Assembly (NCBI RefSeq): GCF_003073045.1
Contig: NC_037593.1
Coordinates: 10,960,735 to 11,024,734, forward strand
Direction: 5' to 3'
DNA from: Pomacea canaliculata
Taxonomy: Eukaryota; Mollusca; Gastropoda; Architaenioglossa; Ampullariidae
DNA: 64,000 nt
A program made the position numbers and the translations under genes. The notes below the pieces were generated by a model that ran no database searches, was not told the DNA's origin, and saw nothing but the letters and a program-made list of their open reading frames with translations. The number at the start of each line of letters is the position of its first letter. Position 1 is the stretch's first letter. Shown piece by piece: positions 24,942-37,140 of the stretch.

Positions 24942-27900
24942 ACTTCCTGCTTGGTGAGTCTAGGATCGCCGTGACTAGAGGATGTGCTCACACGTAGTGG
25001 GGATTTCCGTCAAGACACCAGTAGTCTGTGTGTGAGATGGTAGGTCCACCAGTCACCAACAGAACTACCGTACAGAGGTCGGCAGGCGCGGCACTCCATT
25101 GCTCCTGTCTCGTCTACATGTCAGTAATTATGTAATGACTGCTGACAGTCAGCGTGGGAGAGACAAATGCTGTGCACAGATGTGAAATACGGATAACTAG
25201 GAGTCAAATTTGTGAGGTTCTGGGGAGAAGAGAGAGAAAAGGAGAAGAAAAGATCATGTGGAAGTACTGTGACATTCTTGTGAGGATGGGACCGAGAGTT
25301 CTTACCTGAGGATTTTCATCTTGATTATCTACATTGGACAGGTAAGTGTGCAAGTTCATAGGATTATGTGTGTGTGTTTATGTATCTGTGTGAATGTATC
25401 TGTATGTATGTCTGTGTGTGAGTGTGTATCAGTTGGTGTATGTGCGCGCACATTAGTATGATTGTATGTCTTTCATTGTGTGTTTGTTGTGTGTCAGTGT
25501 GTTGATGTATGCATTGTGTGTCAGTGTATTTGCAAGTGTGTGTGTAAGAGAAAGAGAGTGTGTGTGTCCTGCCTTGGCCTCGTTTCCTACAGAGATGCTG
25601 CTGATTGTGTGACTGGGCAGTGTGGGGGTGGACTGTGTGACATGAGGGGGTCGAGTCAAGACTAAACACGCTCTGACACTCGTCCCTGCCTTCCACCATT
25701 CCGTTCTCTCTCGTCAACAGTGTGCGGGGGGCTATGGAGTGGAAAGTGCTTTGAGGGGTGGAGGGTAGAATCGGTAAATCCAATATTACTCACTGGGCCG
25801 CCCCCTTGGTAATTTGAATGAGCCGCCTGCCTTTCGTGACTGTAGTACTTCTCTCTCTCCTTCGCTCACTCTCTCTCTCTTGTGTTTCTCCCACCTTCTA
25901 TTCTGTTCTATGGTGCTCTGTCATTTTACTCTTTGTCCACCGCTGTCTCATTCTCTGTCTCTGTCGGTCAGTCTGTCTCCACCCTTAAGACGTTTTCATT
26001 CTCCTTCATCTCTAACCTTTGTCTTTTTCTTTCTCTCCTGGCTGTGTCTGTCACTCTCAATTGCACTTTCTCGTTATCTTTCCCTTATACTCACTTTCTT
26101 ATTCATTCTTTCTCTCTTACTAACACACACCTCCACACACACACTATTAGTCCATGTCAGGATCTCTGTCATTCTGTCTGCCCCAGTCTGTCTTTCTGCT
26201 AGTCTCATGCTCTGACTCACCTGACGTCTTAGTCACGCTTTTCTGTTCTCGTCAGGCCTCGCGATTAGAGTTTACAATGACATCCACTCTCTGTCTTGTC
26301 TTACTCCTACTTCAGTCGTCTACGTACTTGTCCCTCCCGACCAGTAATTTGGGTTTTTTATTTTTGTTTTTGTTGTTTGTGACACTTCCCAGTAAAGGAG
26401 CAATTTTGAAACCTTCGAAAGAGTGACCTCAGCGACCCTGATACTCGGCGCTTACGCTTTCAATCATTTCATTAGAACTATGAAGCCTTGGTACAACGCT
26501 GTGCCAAACCACAGGTAAAAATTAATAAGTGCATACATTTAATCATGTAATGGTGCCAGGTGAACTTGCCGCAGATCCAAAACAATGGAGACAACACCGG
26601 AGACTGGTAAAATATAAGTAACTTCTGATCAGTTAGTACGAGGGACTGTCAACAGTCGAACGGCATCATATGGTCATGTGACCAGACACGACACCATATC
26701 TAAGACTGTCCTCAAGGTATCTTGGATGCTGGTGGACACCGCGGTGGCCAGAGGAAGAACTGGTTACAAATGTAAAAAAATTATCATAGGAATTTAAAGC
26801 TTTGATTTTTACAATGCAGCGTTTTACCACAGCCCTCGCATTCTTTTCGTTCATCTTCAGGAAAAAGAAAACAACCCACAACCCCCTCTTCCCCTTCACC
26901 CCGAAAAAATTCAAACACTGCTTTTCTCATACAAACTGCTGGAGGTAAGCTCCGTGCTATGCGGTCCCTGACGCCCAGACTGACCTCAGCTCACCTTCTT
27001 CACATAGTTTATGGCCCCTCGAGTGTTGTCTCGGTTGTTAGAGGCCTCAGGTGATGTTGCCTGCCAGCTCTACACCGTTAAATGTATGCACTTCTTCCTA
27101 CACCTTACCTGTTGCTCAGTGCAGCGGCATACCGGACTTTCATAGTTCTGTTTGTCGAGGGAAAGATTGAAAGTAAAGTTCCGGTTTGTGTGGAATGTTA
27201 AGGTCGCTCATGTCACGCTTCCGAATGCTTCCTTCATTGGGATTGTTATGGAGGGAGAAAAAAAAAGCTTCCCGGATACACACCCACCTAGACGCACATA
27301 TACACTGCTTGCTCGCACCTGTAGCCACAGCCCATGCGCGGTAGAAAGTAGTTCAGGTCCGTCCATCTCCTCCTCTTCGGCTTGGAAAACGCATGTCGAC
27401 CCCCTGATGCCGCCCCCTCCACAAAATGTCGAAAGTTCTCGAATGATAGTCTTGTTCATCTTCCTCTTCCCTCCCTCCCAAAGGTTCATAAGAAAGGTAT
27501 TACAGGTGCAAAATAGTTTTAAAGATACCGGCGCGCTTCACTGAGTGTCAGCGGTGAATGGAAAAAGGGAGGGAGAAAGAAGCAAGAGATGTAAAGGTGA
27601 GCAAACACTGAACCAGGTGAAAGGAGTTGGGTGGGGATGCGACAGAAGTGGAGGGGGTAGTAGTGAATAAAAAACATCCACTGCATCATCCCCCGAATAT
27701 TGTCAACAGCATCGTGGCTCACACAGTCTTCACTCGCTGTCCTGTGTAAATACGTGAAGCAGGCACCAAGAATAGCATGCACGCGCTTGGTTGAATACAC
27801 ACACCCACACGCATGGGTGGCACAGAGATTGAAGAGGAAGGACAGGAGAGAGGGAGGAGAGACTGACAGTGAAAAGACGAGAGGAGGGGGGGAGACAGTG

Positions 27901-30900
27901 ATGGGTTTGATTAGTTCCCTCCCCTGAAGACAATAATTATGATTGACTACGGCGGGGGCAGTGAGCGTGAGCTGCAGTCAGAAGCCATCTTGTCATCAGT
28001 GGCGACAAGGACTGGGTGATTCACGACGACTCGGACTACAAGTCACTTCAACTTGGCCAAGGCCTGCATGTTAAAGTGTCCTGTGGCGCCACCTGTCGCG
28101 ATGTCTGATGATCACATCCATGATTCAGTTTCCAGCTATGAATTGTTTCCCGATCTTTTGCGAGGGAGAAAGAAAACTCTCATTTATCTCCTACTTACCC
28201 CCGATCTCACTGAAGCCTGGCACCGTCCGGTGAAAGTAGAACAAAACGGTTAACTCAAAAATGCTGAGTAAACAGAATAGTCAGCTTTTGATGAAAGAGA
28301 ACAAACTTGAAGAATATTTAAATGCGCACAGACAGCTGCCGACATTTCACTCAGACGACATGTTCATGAACATCTATATGTGATGGTCTTGAATTCCATT
28401 TGTAGATATTCATTCGGAAAGATCGTCTTATTACTAGCTAGCTATTGAAGCAAGTATTATTTATTTGCCACGTGATCTAGGAACAGGAAATATCTGTAAA
28501 GTGATATTCGTGCGAACGGTCCGTTAACTTCCTGGTTTATGAGCAAATAAACTTGTCTTTATTGGTGACGAGGTACAGAGCGACGAGCGTGATAGAAATG
28601 TTCCGTGAGGAAGCGACGTAGTGGTGTGTGACGTTACGTGTGTGCGTGTGTGACCTACCTGGCGAGCAACCTACCTTCGTCACAGGTAGTTTTTTTTTTT
28701 TCCTTCTCTAACTTGGCTCCACCTACCTAAGCAAACACTGCGCAATGTCGGTCAGCTTCAAAGCCCAACACACCGCCGTAGCTGCTGTATGGCGACTTAT
28801 TACATGTCCATCCCTCCCTGTCACCTGCGTGCTGATGCTCGGCGTCGCCTCCACGTGCAAGTGGCCCACGTGATGCTACGGTTGCCGTCATGTCATGCCA
28901 GGTCTTGTGTCACACGTTGAACACTAATCCCATGTCTGTCGTTCCAGTTTGTTGATTACGACCACCTGCATGTGCAGCGTGCGCGCGAGAAACTTCGGCG
29001 TCGCTCCGTTGCACTTCTTTGGAAAGTCTCACCTGTCTACTAGCGCTGTGACTACATTGCAAGAGTGAATATCTCCATTACTTGGCGGTCTCGTTCTTCT
29101 CTCCCTCTCTTTCCCTTTCTTGCCTTACATACACATACCATACGGTTATCGTGCCACCCGGGAAACTTTGTGGTATTAAAAGTGAAGTTTAATGAAAAGT
29201 ATTTGAATAATACAAAGTCGTTAGCTATTGGTGGATGTCATTACCAATAAAATACAGTTACGTGAGGAAAAAGTGTTTGGCACTCGACCAGCCTTCCAGA
29301 ACGGACTATAGGGGAGGTGCCAGCTTAGAAGCACAGTATGTCAGACATACACGGGTACCCTGGTGAAAGACATGAGTCTCATACATTTTCTATGAGCCAC
29401 ATGTTATAATTTTTTCTGCATTGTATGCTGCGATGTTACTTTTTAAAAAAATTTTTTTTATTGATTTGTAGAAGATTTTTAATGAGAAGCAGAAACGATG
29501 TCCTGCAGCTCAGTAAGATTTTAACCGCAGTTATCTTCGTAGTCTGAAACCGTATCCATGATGTTTGATGTTTCTGCACAAAATAAATATTTATTTATTT
29601 CGGTCGGACAAAGCCCTCATCTGGCCTTGAAGTGATGTTTCTTGTTTATCAGTGCATGTCTGCCGTATGTTTACGAAAGGAGAATCTGAGGTAAAGCGGA
29701 GACCGTGACACTAGCGGCACGCGGGGCGGTGATGCGTGACCCGTTACACGACACGGTCATCAGTAGGCGGGGCAGTTGCGACATGTTGAACAACCTTTGT
29801 GACTGGTGATGAATGGGTTAATGAATCAGTTAACACTAAGCACTGAACACATCACGTGCTAAAAGCTGTTGGCTGTTCACAGCAGCCCACTGAACGAACA
29901 GGACGGCTTTGCTTTGATATGATTAAGAGACTACTCGAAGAAGTATTTTGATGTCCACCCTGGTCAGATCCTCTGCTTCTTTCAGGAGCTAATTTGGGTA
30001 TGATCTCTAAGATTGATTCCATCAAAGAATATTTTTACATTGTTTATATAGACACGGAGCCAAACATTAAATTGACTATTTTAGACAAAAATAATACATG
30101 ACAAATCTTTATTTACGAGGTAAGGAAAAGTCATGGTTGTTAACATCTAGCCCTCGATCTCAGGGACAAGAAACTGAAGCACTAGATGCACCTTTGCGCG
30201 CTGCACGAGAGAAGATTTATTGGCTGTTACTATCGCCAGCACATTTTTCCCGATCGAATGAGTTGAACCTGAACAGAAAGGGTGGAGCGGTTGGAGAGAA
30301 TAGAGCCGTTGTCACACATTTCAATTTGAATCTGATTAAACTCGGCTCATTTATTACAACACAACAGTGATCTTTTCCACCAATCTCTTTACATTCTTGT
30401 GTCTCGCTAAAATTCAACTAAGAGGCTAACAAGCTGACCCCATTTCCGTTTTAACCACCGACGTGTGTGCATTGCGCATGTGCTGAATAGCTTACAAAAT
30501 ACACTCATTACTTAGAACAGGCGATACGTCACCAGGGATTGGCAATGTCCTCGTGACGCCCACGTGCTGGTGCTCTGTTCTCAACAACCACGTGGAGGAC
30601 GTCCTAGCGAGGGTGACAATGATCTATGGCCTCTGCCCACACGGTCCTATACACAGGCTGTGGGGGTCAAGGGGCATCGAGTAGTAGTTAGGGTACAGAA
30701 TACAGAGAAGACGATGATGATGGCGAATAATTAAATTTTAAAAAAAAAAAGTAAAGTTGTGACCTTTGTTCCTCCTGGTTTGAAACGGTTTGAACAAACA
30801 AGTGGCGCTAACGCTTTGCTGTAATCAGTCAGGAGCAGCTTTCACAACGAGTCAGCATGCTCTCGAGGACAGTCGATTTGTCTTCTTGTATTTTCCTGTC

Positions 30901-33900
30901 TCCCTCCGTGTAGTTCTCTTGCCTCCAGCTTTCTCGATGTAGCTGTTGGCTTCTCTTGGTTTTCTATCGCCCACCCACCTCCACTACCCCTTGCTGTGTT
31001 TGAGTGTCGAGCAACGTGTCCAACATCCGTTAGTTTAACTGTTGACTAATTTCCTTCCTTCTCTGACGTGTTTTCTTGCTAACTTGACTTTATTTATTTT
31101 GCTCAGTCGACTTTTCTTTGCTACGGCTGAATTTTTGCTAAGTCAAGCTGACCTTTTTTTTTTTCGAGGGGAAGTCGCATTATCTTTCTCGACGTTGACA
31201 TTACTTGTTAATCTAACATCTTCTCTTGCTAAGTGGTTTCTTTTTATACTAAGTCGACATCTTACCCTGCTGACAAGTTTTCTTGCGTTTTCGTTTAACT
31301 GTTTACCTGCTGATCTCACCTCCTCATTGTAGGCGATATCTCTACATTCCAAAAGATGACAGTGAGGAAATCATACCTGTGCAAGATGAGGTCACGTGAC
31401 CCGCAACTAGCCACTAAGGGGTGAAGCAGAGTAACAAGATGTTAAAACAGTTGAATAGGTTGATGATGATGTAGAAGCTGTCATCGCTCGGTCCTGAGGT
31501 CGATTTGACACGGGTGGCATTGCGGTGAGGTGTGACCCGTGGCCCACGCTCTACTGCGTTATCTATGATAACGGTGAAGTCATCTAATACGTTGAACAGG
31601 AAGCTGTACTTGTGTTACGGCTCCAGTGCAAAGGTCGTGATCCTTGCCGCGAGCTGACATAGAACCTTCATTCAAGAAACTAAATGCGAGATCCCACTCC
31701 CCTGCTTGAAGCTGCTTTGTTGTTTCCATTCGTCAAAATTAGTTCCTGGGGTGTCCCCCGCATTCTGAGTTGGCTTCTAGAAGTTGTTAACTGCTAAACT
31801 TAGTTCCAGATGTTCTCCCATGCCTTACTTTTGCTTATGATTCAATTCCTGTTGTGATTCACTCCTGGGTTTGGATTGACTGCCTGATTAGCTTGGATAA
31901 TTATAGTTGTAGTGTATCGCCAGTACTGCTGTACCTAGCTTCCTCCAGAGGACTACACAAACCTCAAATTTTAACTGTCGTTGTTGTAGAAGAGAATGAC
32001 GAGACAAAGGGCGATGGTAGAACCGTTGACATAACGAGATCAGGGTTTAGCGAGAATCAGGAGACAGGAAGTACCGTTGTGTCTTTCAAAAGTCACAGCA
32101 AAGTGACGAAATTCAAGATGGTCTGAGGTGTATTCACTCGCCTTTCAGACACCCTGGCGATTCTTACAAATAAGCGGCTGGGACGGTGAAAAGCTCAGAG
32201 CATGGTGCTCGGGCACTTTACTCACTGGGACCGTAGTTAGGAAGTTTCCAGTGTAAAATCAGGAACTCAAGGAAAAATGTTGTCGTGGTTACAGACTCCA
32301 AACTACTTCATTTCTTCCTTTACCCAATCCTCCATCCCCTCACCTCGGCATCATGGCCACCGCCTTGTAACTACGGCTCCGTAAAACAACAGCTGCGGAG
32401 CCTGGACACAGCTTTGTTGACTTTGAAACAAGATGGTAGCCCCTGAGTGTCCATGTTGCCCGGGGTGGGCATGCGGGCGGCGGTGGGGAGAACGTGACGA
32501 GGAGGTAGACACCACGTGACCTCGACACCAGCGTCAGCGGGAAGAAAGGGGGATTCCCCGCGCAGCTGCCGCAACGCTCGTCCATTGGACCTGCCGCTGG
32601 CTGCTGCACATAGGTAGGTGAATAGGTGCGTAGGTATGTATCCAGGTAGGATGCCTTTACATTCATGAGACAAATCGCAAAAGCAGGTGAGAGTATTTGC
32701 ATTTGCTGTCACCTGTCGCAGTGCAGCTGCTGCCCACACACACAGCTGTGCGACAAAAAAATAACACGCTGAACCACTCAATAAACAGGTTTCTCATCCT
32801 TATTGCAAATAATGTCATCGCTCAAAAGAGCCAGCAATTGTCACTATGGACGATAGGCAAATTTTAAATAATTAGCAAGCACAAGATGGTTGTTGTTAAG
32901 AAGGGAGGAAGAGGGAGGGTACAGGAGGGAACTCTTCCTTTACAGTCACACATCAGAAGTCACCGAACAACGAAGTTTTTTTTTTTTTTAATTTCCTCGA
33001 TCAAAGTGCCCTACCTATCTTTCTCAGCCCAATCTCCCTTCCTCGTGTAAATAAGAGTCGTCTTATCCTTCGAGCCTCTACTTCCTCGTTAGTTGCTCTA
33101 TTTTTTAATTTTTGAAACTAAACGACATTGTCTATCACCGGTCACCTCACGCCACTCTTGTCACCTGGGTATCTCCCTCTTATCGTCGGCTCCTGACCTT
33201 TGTCCCATCTCCGCACAAACTACAGCTTTACATAAAATAGAGACTGTATGTAAATTCCCCACACAAGCGGTCCACAAACTTTGTAGCCCTTGACAAAGTC
33301 CTCCACGGTGTTGAGAAGGTAGGAATGCGGAGACGGGGTCTGGCTAGTCACAGCGACGATAATTGAGGACCGGTTGGTGGGTGTCGTTGATAGGAAAGCG
33401 TGCAGATGTGAAGTTAATAAGGGGCCTGAGTAGAATAAGGGGGAAAAACAATGAACACCAGTCCAAAGTCCGCCAGCCCTGTGAACTACATGTCACGTTC
33501 ATAGAAAATCTTTTGTCTTGAGGTGAGATCTGAACCCAGTGATGACAACCTGAACCTTAAGGCTAAATTTAATTTAATTTAAATTTAACCACTGCTCAGT
33601 TGGGTATGTGAGTGGAGGAAGGCGGTGGGTGCGTAGGTGTGTTGTGGGTTTTTGAAAAACTGTAAGATACTGTTATTTATAGGCTTGATGGTTGTCGATG
33701 GCAGGACTGGGGCAGGAGTGTGAGCTCTGGGCGCGGAGGAGCATTTGTAAGGCACGTACACAACACCAAGGGGGAGGCCCGGAAGTAAGAGGATTAACTG
33801 TGGTGTTGCGTGGTCTACTAATAGAAACCACGTCACTACAGAGTAGACTTGAGCTGTACCCTGAGATATCCTGACCAACCTGTCAACGGTCCCTTATCTC

Positions 33901-35094
33901 TTATTTTGTCTGTCTAGTCGTCGTCATCGTCATGCAATCACAAATTGTTGTTCCTCGTATATTTCTGGTTTATGTCCCTCTGTTTATATGTATATTTGCA
34001 TCTCTCTCTCTCTCGTTATTCCTCTGTCTCTTTCTCTATTTCTGTCTTTCGCTCTTTTCTTCTTCGTTTTTCTGTCTGTCGGGTGGTGTTGGGAGTGGTT
34101 CATCGGTACAAGACTAAGTTATAAAGAACAGAAAAGGGGTTGGGTCAGCTTCTTAACCCAATACAGCCAATCGTTTTCAAGTGTTTCACGGACTTTTTAT
34201 TCCTCTGGGGAGGGAAAGATACGAAACACTACAAGAATGGGGTTGAGGAAGTGTGTGCGTGTGTTGGTGGGGTAGAGGGTGTCAGGGTGAACAAGAGAGA
34301 TTTAGGACATGCTATCGACTGTGATAAAAGCTTTTAGTCGGGCCGTGCGGCATTACATTCGAGATGACGACAATCGCGATAACACAGGTGACAACTTTGC
34401 AACCTGTTCTTTCATCTGTTTGTCCTCTCTTAACGCACTTCGCTTGCAATATATTATTATGCTGGAAATCACACGTGTGCGCCACTTTATAGTCCTTGAT
34501 AATACCGCAGGCTTACTGCCAAGTGGCCGTGCCTGCCTCCACCCACTAGTGTATGCTAGTAGGTAAATCAAAACAGGTTTGTCTGTCTACTTCCTTGTTG
34601 CAGGGACACCACAACGTTTCATTCGATTGGTAGGTCGTGCAGCTATTTTTATATTTTTATTTTGTTTGTAAGTCAGGTAGGGCAGTAAACATGGCTGTAA
34701 TGGCGCACTAAGAAATTATTTGCAAGCGAGTAAAGCAGTGACAACACACTGAATGTCTGCTACAACTTGTAAACTTGAGAACTCAATAACCAAGAGGAAG
34801 ACATTTGTGGTCGGCTTCATTGCAAGGACGCTGTGTCTACTGGAGAAAGACAACACTGACCCTATATACCCCTAAATAGAAAACAAAACAAAAGCTTGTA
34901 CATTAACGGCCTGTGCACGTTAGAAGGTGGAAACACGACCCAAGACTGACATTGCACACACTGAGTGTTGTTGCGACACGCCACAGGTAACCACAGGTAG
35001 CGTGTGTGAGTGCGTGTGTGCGTGTAGAGTGGCTGTTGGCGATAAGAGGGAGACACGGCGCCAGTGAAGGCAGTGGAAACGGCCGACACCTACT

Positions 35095-35155
35095 GTACGG
35101 GTCGTCGCCATTTACCCGCGCAATGCCTGCTGGGCCCTAGTGCGCATGCGCTAAT
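35095..35155. promoter_or_regulatory. CpG-rich promoter-like site with an NRF1 palindrome
   Basis: TGCGCATGCGCT (35141-35152) matches the NRF1 binding consensus. It lies next to CGCCATTTACCCGCG; read on the other strand this is an ATGGCG context of YY1 type with a start codon at about 35111. It could be the start of a minus-strand transcript, but no exons of such a gene were found. Confidence 0.35.
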
Positions 35156-37140
35156 GTGCTAAAAATAGCATTTGTCGTCTGGCTTCTTCGTAGACAATCG
35201 CAAATTGAAATCTTAAACTTTAGCGCACTCTTAGAAGAAAGCCAACATGTAACATTCTCTCAAAGATTTCCATGAAAGTGGTAAAAGTTTATCTCCAACC
35301 ACAGCGAACCTCAGTGCAGTAAAGTACTCAAACCTCAACTCTTCACCACCCTGAACCTGTGTCCTGTCCAAACCGAAATAAACCCAATAGGAAAATAAAC
35401 ACAATTAAAATCTAGCTAAGTAAGAATGCAAAGTTGTCTTAATGGTTACCTTTGCATGAACTCTTATTTTAATCCTGATTTCTCAAAACATGGTCTTTCA
35501 CTTTAAATCACGAAATCGTCTTTTTCGTTACTTGTATCATTGAGCATTGATCAGCTAAAAAAAGTTATTATTGTCAGAAGAGCTTTTCATAAATATTCAT
35601 TTTCAACATTTGGCGAAAAATTGTAATCTTGACATTGACACTGTCTTTCTTCAACCATTTACTTCTTCTGCTCTCACACGTAGCGACCTGTGACACCCTC
35701 ATTGCTCCTTCAACTTGCACAGACCACTTTCTGTGTCCTCTCTGACAGATTATTTACTGTCTTATTGCCGTGTACTCATTCAAAGCCTGGCTCGAAACAG
35801 TCTCACTGCAAACCGACTCTTGCCAGTTAGGAACTGCATTCCCACCCCATTCAGTGTCGGGAGGAGGTGGGCAAGGAGGCAGCCACCCCCTCAAAAAAGA
35901 TAGCGAGGAGGCAAGAATGTGAACGCCGTTCACTGTCAGCAAAGACTTTGCCCCACCTTAAAGCCAAGCATGTTCCTGCACCACTGACTTCATTCACATG
36001 AAGGCTATTCATTCCTTTGCTAACTTCAGATCCAATTACAACCTCTGCATCTGACAGTATTCAAATTTCCACTGAGTAACACTCACCATCACAGCTTCCC
36101 GTGGTTTTGATGAGAAATGAATATTTCTCCAATATATTCCTTAACAATTTCTGTTTTGGTTGTCCAGAATGTCTTCCTAGGTTGTACAGAAATAAATCCA
36201 AATATAAATAATGTATACTCAGCTACCTCGTTCAATAACCCAGTAGAAACGTTCCGGTGCATATGGTAAACTTGTTTATTAAAGCAGATTAATTTAATTC
36301 AAAAGTTCTGAGCGGTCGTAAACTTTAAATCAAACAACAATAACAATGTAACAAAGACTTAAAGTAAAATAAATTTATTTAGTATCTATGGGAGGTTCTA
36401 ATGTTACAATAAATACATCAATAAAATAATCTAATAGCCAGAGCTGGCAAGCTTTCCTCCGGTAGCAGCTGATAATCACCGCCCTTTGCACCTTTACCTT
36501 TGCCACCTGCGTGACGTCACTCACATCGTTTATTTCACCTGGTTAAATCGGTTTCTTATCAGCGGCATTTTTTTTTTCTTTATAGAAGTTTAGTCGAGTT
36601 TACCGCCATCTTATGCCTAACGATTTTTTTTCTTCTAGCTTAATCTCATCTGTTAGTCCGAAAAAGTTTACATTGCCACATACAACTTTACTCTTAAAGT
36701 AGATTTTCTCTCATTTACTTTCTTTTTTCTTGCTTATTTGTTCGTTCACTCGCTCGATTTCTTCCTGTTCTTTATTCTCTTCCTTTCATTCGTTTTCTTG
36801 TTTCTTCGTTTATGTTATTTACCACATGGCGTTTAACAACACCTGCAACGCATGCGAAGACCACGCTGTTCGAGGCATGTTAACACCCGCACGAGGGACT
36901 GTTTGTCATTTCGTGTTCCTCGCGACTTTTGTGGCATGTTTGTCACACTTCTATCATTTGCTGTGTGTTGTGTTATGCTGTGTTTGTATTATTTGCCGTG
37001 CTTTGTTGTCATAGTTTCTATCATTTTCTGTGTGTTGGGTGATATTGTGTTTTTATCATGTTTTGTGTTGTTTTGTGGAGTCCACCGCGTCCCACGCACT
37101 TTTCTTGTCTCACGTTCCGGATGCTTGTCTCGTTCGACAG

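Larger units (their letters stand above)
21483..37140. other. Long stretch without convincing genes between C and D
   Basis: Nearly 16 kb where no exon series could be assembled. Apart from the features listed separately it shows pyrimidine-rich runs (25850-26130, 33990-34080), TG-rich runs (25360-25560) and CpG-containing unique DNA. The missing 5' exons of gene D may lie near its right end. A possible signal-peptide start at 26277 (MTSTLCLVLLLLQSSTYLS) has no usable donor. A polar open stretch at about 31990-32120 has no good splice sites. Neither is called. Confidence 0.45.

Noticed and set aside
25364-26202. Several open frames rich in His/Thr or Ser/Leu/Phe
   Set aside because: All come from TG-rich and pyrimidine-rich simple sequence.
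26277-26426. Signal-peptide-like start (MTSTLCLVLLLLQSSTYLS), a possible first exon of gene D
   Set aside because: No consensus donor follows it and it lies 11 kb from the first supported exon of D; hydrophobic starts of this size arise by chance in T-rich DNA.
31990-32126. Polar open stretch as a possible exon
   Set aside because: Acceptor phase and donor are weak and no neighbouring exon matches.
33500-33570. Second tRNA-like SINE head (GGGTTCAGATCTC on the minus strand)
   Set aside because: Box A is poor and the spacing to box B is too short.
36835-36870. MAFNNTCNACEDHAV, similar to the CxxC units of gene D
   Set aside because: No acceptor in front and no donor behind; the likeness is short and may be chance.
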